The notes under the pieces were generated by a model. The model made no database searches and was not told the DNA's origin. It was given only the letters and a program-made list of their open reading frames with translations. A DNA stretch of 64,000 nucleotides from Bubalus kerabau (Eukaryota > Chordata > Mammalia > Artiodactyla > Bovidae), in contig NC_073645.1 of the NCBI RefSeq assembly GCF_029407905.1, positions 49,787,501 through 49,851,500 on the forward strand. The letters run 5' to 3'. Shown one piece after another: positions 45,177-56,356 of this stretch. Each line of letters starts with the position of its first letter. The stretch's first letter is position 1. The translations under genes and the position numbers were made by a program.

Positions 45177-45374
45177 GGGGCTTCCCTGTGGCTCAGCTGG
45201 TAAAGAATCCGCCTGCAGTGCGGGAGACCTGGGTTTGATCCCTGGATTGGGAAGATCCCCTGGAGAACGGAAAGGCTACCCTCTCCAGGATTCTGGCCTG
45301 GAGAAGTCCATGGACTGTATAGTCCTTGGGGTCGCAAAGAGTCGGGCACGACTGAGCGCCTTTCACTTTCACAG
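45177..45374 (+). mobile_element. Bov-tA SINE with TSD
   Basis: GGGGCTTCCCTGTGGCTCAG to GACTGAGCGCCTTTCACTTT. TSD TTAACTT at 45170-45176 and 45375-45381. Confidence 0.94.
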
Positions 45375-45775
45375 TTAACTTACAATGTATTAATTACTTC
45401 TATATAGCAAAGTGATTCATTATACATATATAAACCATTTTATTATATTCTTTACTGTTATCATTTATCAAAGCATATTGAATATAGTCCTCTGTGTTAT
45501 ACAGGAGGACCTTGTTGTTCATCCGTTCTGTATATAAAAGCTTATGTCGGCTAACCCCAAGTTCCCGCTCCTCTCCTCCCGACCCCCTCCCCTCTGCAAC
45601 CACAAGTCTGTTGTCTGTGTCTGTGAGTCTGTCTCTCTTGTGGGTAGGTTCATTTATGTCATACTTTAAATTCACATATAAATGACATCAGATGGTATTT
45701 ATCTTTCTGACTTAGTTTGATAATCTCTAATTGCATCCATTCCTTCCTTCCATTTTTTATGACTTACTAGTATTC

Positions 45776-45993
45776 TGTGGGGTTTCCTTGGTGGCTCTGA
45801 TAGTAAAAAATCTGCAGGAGGAGGGCAGGAGGAGAAGGGGGTGACAGAGGATGAGATGGTTGGACGGCATCACTGATTCAATGGACATGAGTTTGGGCAA
45901 ACTCCAGGAGATGGTGAAGGACAGGGAAGCCTAGCGTGCTGCGTTCCATGGCATTGCAAAGAGTCAGACACGACTGAGTGACTGAGCACCAAC
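45776..45993 (+). mobile_element. Chimeric retroposon: tRNA-Glu head joined to BovB 3' end
   Basis: 45781-45815 is a Bov-tA head (GGTTTCCTTGGTGGCTCTGA, then AAAATCTGCA). It passes at a GCAGGAG microhomology straight into the BovB 3' end (GGGCAGGAGGAGAAGGGGGT to GACTGAGTGACTGAGCACC). TSD AGTATTC at 45769-45775 and 45994-46000 shows that it inserted as a single unit. The junction differs from that of normal Bov-tA. Confidence 0.85.
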
Positions 45994-46060
45994 AGTATTC
46001 CATTGTTCGCACACGCTGCGTTGTGTTTGTCCCTTTGTCTGTTGTTTCCTTTCTGGCTCA

Positions 46061-47184
46061 TTTGGCAGCAAAACGTTCTGAGTTTCCTCTCAGCTGATGG
46101 ATATGAAGCAGGGAAGTGCTTCTGTAGCCATTAAGCTCTTAGACGATCTTGGATCTGACGTATTGGATTACTAATCATGCTTTTACAGGTCATTTTTTCT
46201 ATGGCCCAGAGTCGCAGTTCTCTCTGTGGATGGCAGGCGCCATACTGGAATCTCTTGGGGAATTTTTCCAAGTGTTACTTCTTCGTCTTTCTTCCAAGCT
46301 TCTTTCTAGTGCTGGAAAATAAAGAAAATAAGTGGGTTTTAAGTCTTAGCTGTGTTGGGCGAAACTTCTCTTTGAGGGCAGCCATTGCAGACTCAAACGT
46401 TCCTGCAAGTGGTCTCTTGCATTAACCCATGGAGTCATGATGAAAGAAGATTTATCTTGGCCAGGAGTATTTAAGCTTGTCATTCTTTAAATTTCTGTAT
46501 TCACTCTGGGGATTCATTAGTTTTCTTAATACATTATTTTTAGTGCACTTTGCATACTTTCTCTCATGTGTTTCTGTTTGGATTGACTTGTTCCTTCAGG
46601 GTGGAAATTATGTGGGTTATTTTGACTTGTCATTGGGTGCCATAGGAGAAAGGTCAGAGAGGGCTCATGGCGTTGCAGGGTGGGACACATTGGAGCCTGA
46701 CATCTATAGATGGGATGGGGGGCATTTCAGCTTGAGGAGACAGAAGTAGAAAAGGCTCAGGAGTCTGGAGGCGTAGAGCTGTCTAGGGTTGCCAGAAAGA
46801 ACAAGACGTAGAAGAGGAGGGAAGCAATACTCTTCCTTCTAGAATTTCTTATTTTTCTCTGCCTTGAATATCTTCCCCACCTGCTCAACTGTAGGTCAAA
46901 ATCCTCCCTAAAACCTCTATCAAAGATTTTTCTCCAACACCCTGTCATACCTCTGGGACAGTCCACATGGCTTTCTACAGGAATGAATCTTTTTGTCTTT
47001 TTCTCATCAGCTGGGATGGGTAATTCCTGTCTTTCCTGAAAAGTCTGTGAAGTCCTCAGGCCTTTTTTGCTCTCAGATTCTCCAGACCCTATCGAAGGGT
47101 TCAACACTGTGATAGTCTGAAAAAACACAATCCTTAACTGACTGATGGACAAAGCCACTGGAGAACAATTTCAGGCGTAAATGT
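46061..47184. other. Unique DNA
   Basis: No repeat recognised. A 133-codon minus-strand frame (47158-46757) lacks motifs; the region may include a worn L2 segment near 46900. Confidence 0.35.
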
Positions 47185-47330
47185 GAACATCACTCAATTG
47201 TGTTCGACTCTTTGCAACCCCATGGACTATATTATACATCCATGGAATTCTCTAGGCCAGAACACTGGAGTGGGTAGCCTTTCCCTTCTCCAGGGGATCT
47301 TTCCAACCCAGCGATCGAACCCAGGTTTCA
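47185..47330 (-). mobile_element. Bov-A/Bov-tA SINE, truncated
   Basis: CACTCAATTGTGTTCGACTC to GCGATCGAACCCAGGTTT. The tRNA head is partly missing. Confidence 0.88.
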
Positions 47331-48616
47331 GACATCTAGCCATTGAAAAGGATCTTGTGGATAAATGTTTGATGAAACAGTGTCTGTGGAAAAATAGAAG
47401 CATCATGTGATACAGAGTATTGAATTTTGTAACCATCCATTTACCTTCTGTAACTGGAAGGCATCTTTGCCAAAATGTTAGCAGTTGCTGCCTCCGATGG
47501 ATGTTCCGGATGATTTTACTTTATATTTTTGGGTTTTGCTCAATGATCTGTGCTCCTTGGTCCACAATAGACAGTGTTTCATGACTGTTTTTGTCTGTCT
47601 GTTGTGGAGTAGAGGCCTGGACCTGAGTCGGTGTTTGTTGAATGAATAAGTGAGTGACTAATATAGAATGATGAAAATAGACCATTCAGGGCTTAAAAAT
47701 CTCTGAGGGCTTTACAATTAATAAGACAATGTGGAAGGCCATTACAGCTTGTAAAATAGTATACAAAATTAACGTGTTATAATTATTATATTGTGGAAAG
47801 ACCTCCAGGCCCCCTCTAGTCCTTAGGATACTCCTCTTGCTGGCTAGATGAGCTCCTTTCCAGCTTTCCCTTAGAACCACCCCTTTCTGGGAGTTGGGGG
47901 ACAGGTAACCTGAGCTCGTGTTTAACTCAGATTTATTTTACTTCAACTTGTCCCCTTTTAGAGTTAATTCAGCAACACGCATGCCCTTTCTCAAGATTTT
48001 TATCAGGTGGTGGTGAACTTTTAATGAATATAATAGAAAACATTTCCCCATCCTAGAAAATGGAGGGAGTTTGAAATGCATTTTGACCTCATCAACTTCT
48101 TTCATCTGGTCTCTGTAATCAGTTTTTATAAAAAGCACATGGCTGCCTGGCTATATCTTGATAAAGAACAGTTTTTGTGTTCTATTAAAAAAAATTCAGA
48201 GAACTGGTTTCAATCTTGAGAGATAATGGGAGTGCTGTGGAGGGCGATTGGTGAGCTGTCTACACCGTGCCCCGGTGTGAGGACTGGTGAGCTGAGCTGA
48301 GTGCAGTTCTCAGCCCTGTTCCCTCCTTACGGGTGCTGTTGGGGGGACTCTCCACCTTGCCCCCAGGAGGGCTTCACAGACATGCGTACCTCAAAGCCCA
48401 GTGTCTTCTAGACAGAGGACAGGCAGCCACAGCCTATAATGGGAAGGAAGGCAGACATTTGTTCTCATCAGTATCTGCTAAGGGGATATAGAAATGGTCC
48501 TTACAGCTTTTTCAAAGAGTTTTTCTAATGAGAAGTTTAAAGGTAATGAGCCCTCCTCCCAACCAATCTTTAGAGTTCTGAGTCTGTGGACTTTACTTCT
48601 ATCATAACTGTCTGCA
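47331..48616. other. Unique DNA
   Basis: A short L2-like end (GTGTTTGTTGAATGAATAAG) at 47622-47650. No gene recognised. Confidence 0.35.
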
Positions 48617-48790
48617 ACAAATGTTTATCGTATATCCACAAGGTACCAGCCTTGTGCCAAGTGCTTAGAATATGTCTGTGAACAAAATGGTCAAAGGATG
48701 ATTTCCTCCTGTAGCCGGCATGGTGCTCAGATGAACGAGGACTGTGGTAAGACAGTTGGAGGACGTGTTAGAAGGTGATGGTGTTATAGA
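48617..48790 (+). mobile_element. Probable L2 fragment
   Basis: ACAAATGTTTATCGTATATCC then TTGTGCCAAGTGCTTAGAAT resemble L2 blocks. Confidence 0.5.
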
Positions 48791-49189
48791 AAGAAAGAAA
48801 AGTTGAGTCCAGCAAGGTCAAGGGCATCAGGATGGAGGGGGCAGGGCTAGTGTATATAGGGCAGTTGGGATAAACCTTACTGTTTTGGGGGAGATGGAAG
48901 CAAGAAAACCTAACAAAACGACTTAACATCCCAACTGTGTTACAGGCAAAATCCTGAGACCGATGTACTTGTCCCCAGTCTGTGAGGGTGATCAGGCTGG
49001 GCAGCGTGAGGTCTGATGGCTGGGACCCAGCTCCAACACAAGCATCACCACATGGTACCCTGTTCATTCCCAAGCTCCCCCGACCCGGTTCTTCAATCCC
49101 CACTCATTCCTCCCAGAATCTCCCCTTGGCGTTGCCTTCTGAAACACTACCCTCTTGCCTTTCTCTCTCCCTGTCCGTTTCCTCTTAAC

Positions 49190-49300
49190 TCTCTGGAATT
49201 TCTTTCCATCACTTGAGCCTTTGCACATTACTTCTGCCTGGGGTTCTATTCGCTCTGCTCTCTGACCCCCTGGACGATCTCACCTGCTCCGTGGCTTCTA
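49190..49300 (-). mobile_element. Probable L2 fragment
   Basis: GAGCCTTTGCACATTACTTC and TGCCTGGGGTTCTATTCGCT resemble the antisense L2 'cctttgcacatgctgttcc' region. Confidence 0.55.
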
Positions 49301-49444
49301 CAGCCACTGGTGAGCTGGTGATGCTCAACGTCTCTGAGCTGTGTGTCCTCAGCTCCAGTCTTGTCCACTCGGCTGCCTTGGCAAGTCCAAAACTGAACTC
49401 ATCCAGCCTGTCTCCCCTTGGGAGTTTTCTATTTTGGTAAGTGA

Positions 49445-49812
49445 TATATGATGCTTTCAAATTGTGGTGCTGGAGAAGACTCTTGAGAGTCCTTTGGACA
49501 GCAAGGAGATCAACCTAGTCAATCCTAAAGGAAATCAACCCTGAGTTTTCATTGGAAGTACTCATGCTGAAGCTCCAATCCTTTGGATACCTGATGCAAA
49601 GAGCTGACTCATTGGGAAAGACCTCAATTCTGGGAAAAATTGAAGGCAAGAGCAGAAGGGGATGACAGAGGATGAGATGGTTAGATAGCACCAATGACTT
49701 AGTGGACATGAATCTGAGTAAACTTCAGGAGATAGTGGAAGATAGAGGAGCCTGGTGTGTTTCAGTCCATGGGGTTGCAAAGAGTCAGACACAGCTGAGT
49801 GACTGAACAACA
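49445..49812 (+). mobile_element. BovB LINE, 5'-truncated
   Basis: GATGCTTTCAAATTGTGGTG to GAGTGACTGAACAACAT. More diverged than other copies (for example GATAGCACCAATGACTTAGT). Confidence 0.92.
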
Positions 49813-49849
49813 TATATGTCTTTAGCTTAAAAAATAACACTTATGTTCA

Positions 49850-50345
49850 GTCCATTTAATGCTTTTGTCAAGCATTATTTTAATGGCTTCATAATAACCC
49901 CCATCTATCTAACCATCCACAATTGATCTTCCCAATTCCCTATTGCTGAGCATTTACGTTGTTTCTGAATCTTTGCTCTCACAAGCAACCGTACAATAAA
50001 CATCCTCATTCAGTGTTTACATCTTTGTGTTTCCTTGGCCCAAGATTGGCTCATAAATAGAATCAATTTTGAGCTGATTTAGCATTCCCTTTGGATAAAT
50101 TCCCAGAAGACAACTCGGTGACTCAAAGGATATGAAGAATTTGAAGATGTTGGTGGTTGCTTATTGCCCTTTAGAAAGGGATAGTCAAATGTATTTCCAC
50201 TGCGAATGAATGATGCTTTTTCAGTTATTATGAGCTTCCAAATCTGCCGCGTTTCCTGGGTTACAAGTGGGGATGGACATGGCCTCCTGTGTTCATTGGT
50301 TGGCTGTATTCTTTTCTGAACTGCTTGCTCACGTCTTTTGTCCAC
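49850..50345 (-). mobile_element. Old L1-type sequence, antisense
   Basis: CCCTATTGCTGAGCATTTACG, GTACAATAAACATCC, TTTGGATAAATTCCCAGAAG and TATTGCCCTTTAGAAAGGG follow the antisense old L1 order. Confidence 0.55.
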
Positions 50346-51169
50346 TTTTCTTTGGTGGTGCTTTCCATTTTTGCCTTTTTAAAAAAGGATTTGTTCTAAT
50401 TAAGGCTTTTGATTGCAAGCGACAGCATCTGACTTGAGTTAGGACAGGTGAGCTTGGAGTCTGCTTCAAGGGGGCAGTGTCACCAAAGGAGAGGGGGGAG
50501 AGGGGCACCCGCCAAGCGTCGGAACCCGTCGACTTCTCAGTCTCGTAGCCCCCTGGCCTCACCTGCTCTTGATGCTGCCCCATCCTCTGGTCCCAGGCAG
50601 CTCTGTCTGCCTTCTCATCTTGCTAGTGACCCAACATGGTGACCAGGCCATGTTCCCACTCTATGACCTTTCAGCTGCAGCACCCTCAAAGCTCCCTGTG
50701 TCTTTAGAGATAGGATGCAACTAGCCTAGCTGTTCCTTGAGCCCAGCTGCCCAAGGGACAGCCAATGGCTGGACTCTCTCCACGTCACACGTCCATCTTT
50801 GGCTCCGTCAGTTCCTTCTGGGTTGACAGGTGGGGCAGGTTCGATGGATGGGACCAGGGGCAGGGCAGGGCAGGCAGTGGGACATACATAATAAAAGCTT
50901 CAGATTTTTTGTCAGACAAGTTGTACACAGTCTGCCTTAGGATATATGTATTTTTTTCTAGCGGTTAGTTTCTCAACATTATTTCTTGAATGCTGTCTTT
51001 TTCTCTTCCTCTCCACTGAGGAAATAGTCTTAATTCAGTTTTTTTTTCTTCTCCTGTGGGTTTCTGCTTCTCCCTGGTTTCCCCACCTCTAGTTACACTC
51101 CTTCCCACCTCATTCTCTCTACCCTGTCAGCAGAAGTGTCCACCCAAAATGACAACCTGGCAAAGATGC
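50346..51169. other. Unique DNA
   Basis: A weak CTCF-like core (TTCAAGGGGGCAGTG) lies at 50465-50480. No gene recognised. Confidence 0.35.
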
Positions 51170-51480
51170 CTCCTCTTTAAAAAAGTCTTCCAGTGGCTCC
51201 TGACAAGCTTCTGGAGAAAGTCCAAAGTCGTGACAAATCCAGATTGGGTTTTCAGTATGGCTCCATCCCGTCTCATCTGATTCTCTGGTGATGCTGCAGA
51301 CGTCCTGTGGTCCAGCCATACCCTAGGGGTTTCTGAGTGGCTGACCTTTCTCGGGTACTCATGCTTTTCTCAGCTAACTCCTCCACCTCATCTTCTCTTT
51401 CTAGCAAATTATTCCATGTTCTTCAATAATCACTGGAGTAGGACTTCTATTTTGCACTCCTTGCCACCTACTTGGGTTGC
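51170..51480 (-). mobile_element. L2 LINE 3' fragment
   Basis: CCTCCTCTTTAAAAAAGTCT, TCCAGTGGCTCCTGACAAGC and GAAAGTCCAAAGTC are in antisense L2 3' order. Confidence 0.6.
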
Positions 51481-51640
51481 ATTCGTTTTTCTTTCTTCAC
51501 ACTCATGGAAACACATTCTGTTAGAATGGGTTTCCTATCTCCTCCACTTCTAGATGAGACAACTTGGAGGGTCAATGTCCATCTTTCTCTTTTCAAGCCA
51601 CTGGAAATGGGTTGAACTAATGTTGCCCCATGCATGCGTG

Positions 51641-51850
51641 GGGCTTCCCTGGTGGCTGAGATGGTAAAGAATCTGCCTGCCATGCAAGAGATCTGGGTTC
51701 AATCCCAGGGTTGGGAAGATCCCCTGGAGAAGGGAATGGTAACCCACTCCAGTATTCTTGCCTGCTCAATCCCATGGACAGAGGAGCCTTGTGGGCTATA
51801 GTCCATAGGGTCGCAAAGAGTCAGACACAACTGATGGACTTAGCACAAAG
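51641..51850 (+). mobile_element. Bov-tA SINE
   Basis: GGGGCTTCCCTGGTGGCTGA to CAACTGATGGACTTAGCACA. Near-complete. Confidence 0.94.
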
Positions 51851-51867
51851 CACATCATAAATAAAGA

Positions 51868-52048
51868 TTGAGCCCAGGTCTCTCACATTGCAGGCTGCTT
51901 CTTTACCTGCTGAGCCACAAGGGAAGCCCCAGTATAGTGGAGTGGGTAACCTATCCCTTCCCCAGTGGATCTTTCCGACCCAGGAATCGAACTGGGGTCT
52001 TCTGCATTGCAGGCAGATTCTTTACCAACTGAGCTATCAGGGAAACCC
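51868..52048 (-). mobile_element. Bov-tA head dimer
   Basis: Two tRNA-head-type blocks in tandem (each ending GAGCCACAAGGGAAGCCCC or GAGCTATCAGGGAAACCC), same design as the dimer at 10546-10875. The normal BovA tail is missing. Confidence 0.88.
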
Positions 52049-52204
52049 TAAACAAAGATTTCCATTTTCTAGAGATTAAAAGGAAAGGAGTGTGGCTAAT
52101 GTCAACAACCTCCTACATCAAATCCAGTCTCTTCCACACGAGATGGATGTCCGCAGCTGACTGGGCACGGCAGGGAGGGAAGTTCTCTGAGGCTGGCAGC
52201 CGTG

Positions 52205-52370
52205 TGTGGATCCTGGCTCCCGCTCCAGCTGTGTGATCTCCAGTAAGTTAGTTGAGGCTTTCTGTCTGTAAAATGGGCTGATGCAGCCATCCGTGTCCCA
52301 GAGCTTTGAGGACTGGAGAGAGGATGCAGGGTGAGTACCTGCTCAGGGCCAGGGAAGGTCTGAGAAACTT
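52205..52370 (+). mobile_element. MIR SINE
   Basis: CTGTGTGATCTCCAGTAAGT, TTCTGTCTGTAAAATGGG and GAGCTTTGAGGACTGGAGAG-like MIR blocks in order. Confidence 0.75.
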
Positions 52371-52407
52371 TGGAGTTTATTGGTATGGATTATTTACCAA
52401 AGTAAAT

Positions 52408-52612
52408 ACTTCCCTGTAGCTCAAATGGTAAAGAATCTGCCTGCAATGCTGGAGACCAGGGTTTGATCCCTGGGTTGGGAAGATCCTCTGGAGAAGGGAA
52501 CAGCAACCCACTCCAGTATTCTGGCCTGGAGAATCCCGTGGGCAGAAAAGCCTGTTGGGCCACAGTCTGTGGAGTCATGAAGAGTCAGCATGACTGAGCG
52601 ACTAATACACAC
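52408..52612 (+). mobile_element. Bov-tA SINE
   Basis: ACTTCCCTGTAGCTCAAATG to GCATGACTGAGCGACTAATA. Confidence 0.93.
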
Positions 52613-52628
52613 ATTTACCAAAGTGGGC

Positions 52629-52828
52629 AGCCACTTCCCCGGTGGCTCAGTTGGTAAAGAATCTGCCTGCAATGCAGGAGACCTGGATTCAATCCCTGGG
52701 TCAGGAAGATCCCCTGGAGAAGGGAATGGCTACTCACTCCAGTATTCTTGCCTGGGAAATCCCATGGACAGAGGAGCCTGGTGGCTTGGGGTTGCTAGGG
52801 TTGGACAAGGCTTAGGGACTAAGCCACC
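52629..52828 (+). mobile_element. Bov-tA SINE
   Basis: CCACTTCCCCGGTGGCTCAG to AAGGCTTAGGGACTAAGCCA. The GCTACAGTCCATGGGG segment is partly deleted. Confidence 0.92.
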
Positions 52829-53267
52829 ACCATGGATTTAATAATACTAATATATTAGCATCGTTGGAGGGCTTGTGGAAGCATCTCACACAGCACCACA
52901 GGTACGGAAGGAAAACATGATGATTTCCATTTTTTGGTTCTCTCAATTCTGAACAAAGACAAGTTGAACTGTTGCTTGGAATTCCCTGTTGTATAAAATT
53001 TTTTTAATAAACAAAGTGGATTTAGAAATTAATGGTGACATTTAGTCATTAGAAAGCAGACAATTACATGAAGAGTAATTTGATATTTATAACAGCATCA
53101 TTGTCAATTAAATTTGTCAAAGTGAATCAGAAATCCTTGATGAGCAAAGAAAGATGAACTGGAAGCTGTAACGGGGTTGTTAGCTGTAACGGGGTTGTTA
53201 GCTGTTGTTAAGAGAGAGGAAAAACAAAGGGAGGTTGTACGTTTTGTAGTTGTTCGTTTTTAATTCT
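52829..53267. other. Repeat-poor AT-rich DNA, candidate conserved non-coding block
   Basis: 52975-53150 contains several TTTAGTCATT/CAATTA/TAATTTG motifs and no repeat. An 18-base tandem duplication (GCTGTAACGGGGTTGTTA) lies at 53165-53200. Confidence 0.35.
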
Positions 53268-53478
53268 GCGGCACCCCTAGTGGCTCAGACAGTAAAGAAG
53301 CCTGCCATGCAGGAGACCTGGGTTCGACCTCTGGGTCAAGAAGATCCTCTGGAGAAGGGAATGGCAACGCGCTCCGGTATTCTTGCCTGGAGAATCCCAT
53401 GGTCAGAGGAGCCTGGCGGGCTTACAGTCCATAGGGTTGCGAAGAAAAGAGTCGGACACGACTGAACCACTCACACTT
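53268..53478 (+). mobile_element. Bov-tA SINE
   Basis: GCACCCCTAGTGGCTCAGAC to CGGACACGACTGAACCACTC. Contains a GAAGAAAAGAG expansion near the tail. Confidence 0.92.
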
Positions 53479-53940
53479 GTTCATTCAGCAATAAAAAAGA
53501 GGGACGTAATGCCATTTGCAGCAGCATGGATGGGCTTAGAGGTTGTTATACTGAATGAAGTAAGGCAGAAAGAGAAAGGCAAGTACCGTGTGATATCACT
53601 GATGTGTAGAATCTAAAAAAGTGATACAAGTGAACTCATTTACCAAACAGAAGTAGACTCAGAGACAGAAAAGAAAAAACTTAGGGTTACCAAAGGGGAA
53701 GTGGGGAGGGATAAATCAGTAGGAGTTTGGGATTAATATAAGCAAAGCACTGATATAAAATAGGTAAACAACAAGGCTTTGCCGAATAGGGAATTATAGT
53801 CAATATCTTCTAAGAACCTATAAAGTAGAAGAATCTGAAAAATAGTGTGTATGTGCATGTACATATGTATGTATATATAACTGAATCACTTTGCTGAGAC
53901 CTGAAACTATCACAACACTGAAATTAACTCCAATGGAAGG
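53479..53940 (+). mobile_element. L1 3' UTR, sense
   Basis: ATGCCATTTGCAGCAGCATG, TATACTGAATGAAGTAAGGC, AAGCACTGATATAAAATAGG, AACTGAATCACTTTGCTGAG: ruminant L1 3' region. Confidence 0.85.
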
Positions 53941-54459
53941 AAAACAGAGCAGGCCCAAGAACAGCCGTGGGAGGGGCGCCAGGGGCAGGGCACCCTCCTT
54001 TAAAGCCAGTCCCAGGTGACAGATTTCCTCTCAGAAGTCAGGGTGGTGCCTAGGGGGTTTGGAAACTCCAAGGCCCAGCCCGCCAATCTCTCTCATCTCC
54101 AGGGTCACAGTTTGGGTTGGTGGCAGGGATGAGAGCTCAGGAACTCACAGCCTGAATCCTCTTCAGGGAAGGGGGGCGTCTCTGGGCTGGAAAGCCAGCC
54201 TGGGAGCTGCCAATAGTTAAACCCGAGATCGCAGGGAGAAATGAAGCCGGCCTGTGTCTCTCTGCTGAACCCCTGGAGGCAAGCACCCTCCTCCCCTAGA
54301 GCCCAGGCTGCACCTGCTGCCTTGAGGCCCTGGCGTGGGACAGGCCTGCAGCTGCCCTTCCTAGATGACCCCTGGGCCCTCCTCCCCTCCCCTGAAGGCC
54401 AGTGGTTGTGGGACTGGGCTTGTCTCCGTGAGATCAACTCTCTGTCTTAAATGATCCCA
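53941..54459. other. Unique DNA
   Basis: Overlapping open frames on both strands (54105-54450) have no motif. No repeat recognised. Confidence 0.35.
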
Positions 54460-55175
54460 CCCTTTAAAAATGTGGTATATACACACAATGGAATGCTACA
54501 CAGCCATAAAAAGGAATTAAGTTTTGCTATTTGCAGCAACATAGATGGAACTGGAGGGCATTATGGTACTTGAAGTACGTCAGACAGAGAAAGATAAATA
54601 CTGTATGATATCACTTACATATGGGATCTAAAGAATACAACAAACTAGTGAATATAATAAAAAAGAAGCAGGCCCACGGAGGCAGAGAATAAATTAGTGC
54701 GGTTACCAGTGGGGAGAGGAAAGTGAGGACGGGCAATCTGGGGGTAGGGGATTAAGAGGTACAATTGTTAGGTGTAAAATAAGTAAGCATAAGGACGTAT
54801 TATATGCATGCGTACTTGCTAAGTTGCTTCAGTCGTGTCTGACTCTTTGTGACTCTATGGACTATGGTCTCCTCTGTCCACAGGATTCTCCAGGCGAGAC
54901 TACTGGAGTTGATTGCCACGCCCTCCTCCAGGGGAATCTTCTCAACGCAGGAATTGAGCCCACATCTGGGTCTCCTGCATTGGCAGGTGGGTTCTTTACC
55001 GCTAGTGCCACCTGGGAAGCCCCATATATTGTATAACGTGGGGGAATATAGCCAATATAACAACTGTAGAGTATAACTTAAAAAAATTGTGAATCCCTGT
55101 ATTATACCCCTGTAACATATTGCACATCATGCACATCATATAACTATTGCACATCAACTATATTTGAATTAAAAA
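54460..55175 (+). mobile_element. L1 3' UTR, sense, split by Bov-tA
   Basis: GGTATATACACACAATGGAA, TTTGCAGCAACATAGATGGA, ACTGTATGATATCACTTACA and after the SINE GGGGGAATATAGCCAATATA, TGCACATCATATAACTATTG. Ends in an A-rich tail. Confidence 0.87.
54806..55022 (-). mobile_element. Bov-tA SINE
   Basis: GCATGCGTACTTGCTAAGTT to GCTAGTGCCACCTGGGAAGC. Confidence 0.93.
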
Positions 55176-55744
55176 AATAGTGACAAACGCAGAGATGTTT
55201 GCTTGTCACCCTCCCTGTACCAGCGGTCCCGGCTCCCACTCCTGGCTGTGTTGATGGGGTGTGTGTGTGTGATTTACCTTACAGCTAAGTGGGATGACCA
55301 GCCCTCCTGGTTTGCCTGGGACCAAGGACTTTTCAGGGCTCAAACTGGAACAAGTTGGTCATCTTAAGGGACATAACCTGGAGAGAATGTAAAGTGGTAT
55401 TCTGAGTCATTCAGGGATGACCGTACCCTGTGAGAGTTGGCTAAAAATAAGTTGATTCCATTATTTATTGAACAAACACAAGGCCACATACTCGGGGGCT
55501 GGAAGAACGCTGATAGACATTCAGGGTGGTCTCGAAACTTCCCTGAGCTGCTGTGTGAACGGAGCTGTTACCTAGTATTTACCTTCTCGACTTGGGCTGA
55601 GTCTAGAGTCAGTTACGCTGGTGGCCATGGCCCATATTATCACTGATGCCAGAGCATCAGATGCCTTGGTGTACTTAGGAAACACTTTCAAAGGGAAAAT
55701 GCACTTGGATTCTATATAACATTGCTGAACTGCCAGCTCTGCAG
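55176..55744. other. Unique DNA
   Basis: No gene or repeat recognised, apart from a short (GT)n at 55260-55270. Confidence 0.4.
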
Positions 55745-55970
55745 CAGTTGTTCTCACCGAGGGTAGAGTTTGCCCCTCAGGGGTCACCCGGCCACATCCA
55801 GAGGCATTCTGGGTGGTCATGATGGGGGTGGTGGTCACGAGTTACCGCATCTACAGGGTGGACGCAGGGCTGCTGGTGGACACCCTAGAATGCACAGGAC
55901 GGCCCCGCAGAAAACATTCATCCCCGCCTAATGTCAACAGCTCTGAGGGCGAGACACTGCCCTGGGGAGG
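55745..55970 (+). mobile_element. MER20 (hAT-Charlie) DNA transposon
   Basis: GTTCTCACCGAGGGTAGAGT, TGCCCCTCAGGGGTCACCC, GTCATGATGGGGGTGGTGGT, AATGCACAGGACGGCCCCGC and TAATGTCAACAGCTCTGAGG follow the MER20 consensus almost end to end. Non-autonomous and non-coding. Confidence 0.85.
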
Positions 55971-56356
55971 GGAGCCACGGACTGGCTCTGCCTGGAAACG
56001 CGAGGTCAGCGTCGCCTCTCTCCAGTATGCAGACAGCTTCGCTTGCACGGGGCTTTCTTCCTCTTTAGACGCTGAGCTAGGAAACTCACAGTGCGACCAG
56101 GACCAACCAGCTTCGTCATGAGCAGGGCCTGGGGAGGTTACAGAGCAGGAATGCCGGGCCTTCTTTTGGTGTTCTAGAAGATTCTACACAGGAAGTGTGA
56201 AAAGAGCCTTTCCAGCTAGCTGAGGCTCTTATGAGTCCCCTACCTGAGACAGCATCTCTCACAAGGACCAGCTTATTTTCAGGGGATTCACCTGGCACCT
56301 ACATGGGGTGAGTTCCCAGGGGCTGGTTATTGCCGTTTACAGAGCTACTTGCATTT

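Larger units (their letters stand above)
45140..46060 (-). mobile_element. L1 3' UTR (antisense) with two later insertions
   Basis: TTTTATTGAAGTATAATTAAC, CTTCTATATAGCAAAGTGAT, GTGTTATACAGGAGGACCTT, GACTTACTAGTATTC and ATTCCATTGTTCGCACACGC are in L1 order, interrupted at 45177 by Bov-tA and at 45776 by a chimeric insertion. Confidence 0.85.

Noticed and set aside
50465..50480. CTCF-like TTCAAGGGGGCAGTG
   Set aside because: The CCA part of the core is missing; mentioned in the region description only.
53941..54459. Overlapping open frames on both strands
   Set aside because: Short, no domains, consistent with chance in moderately GC-rich DNA.
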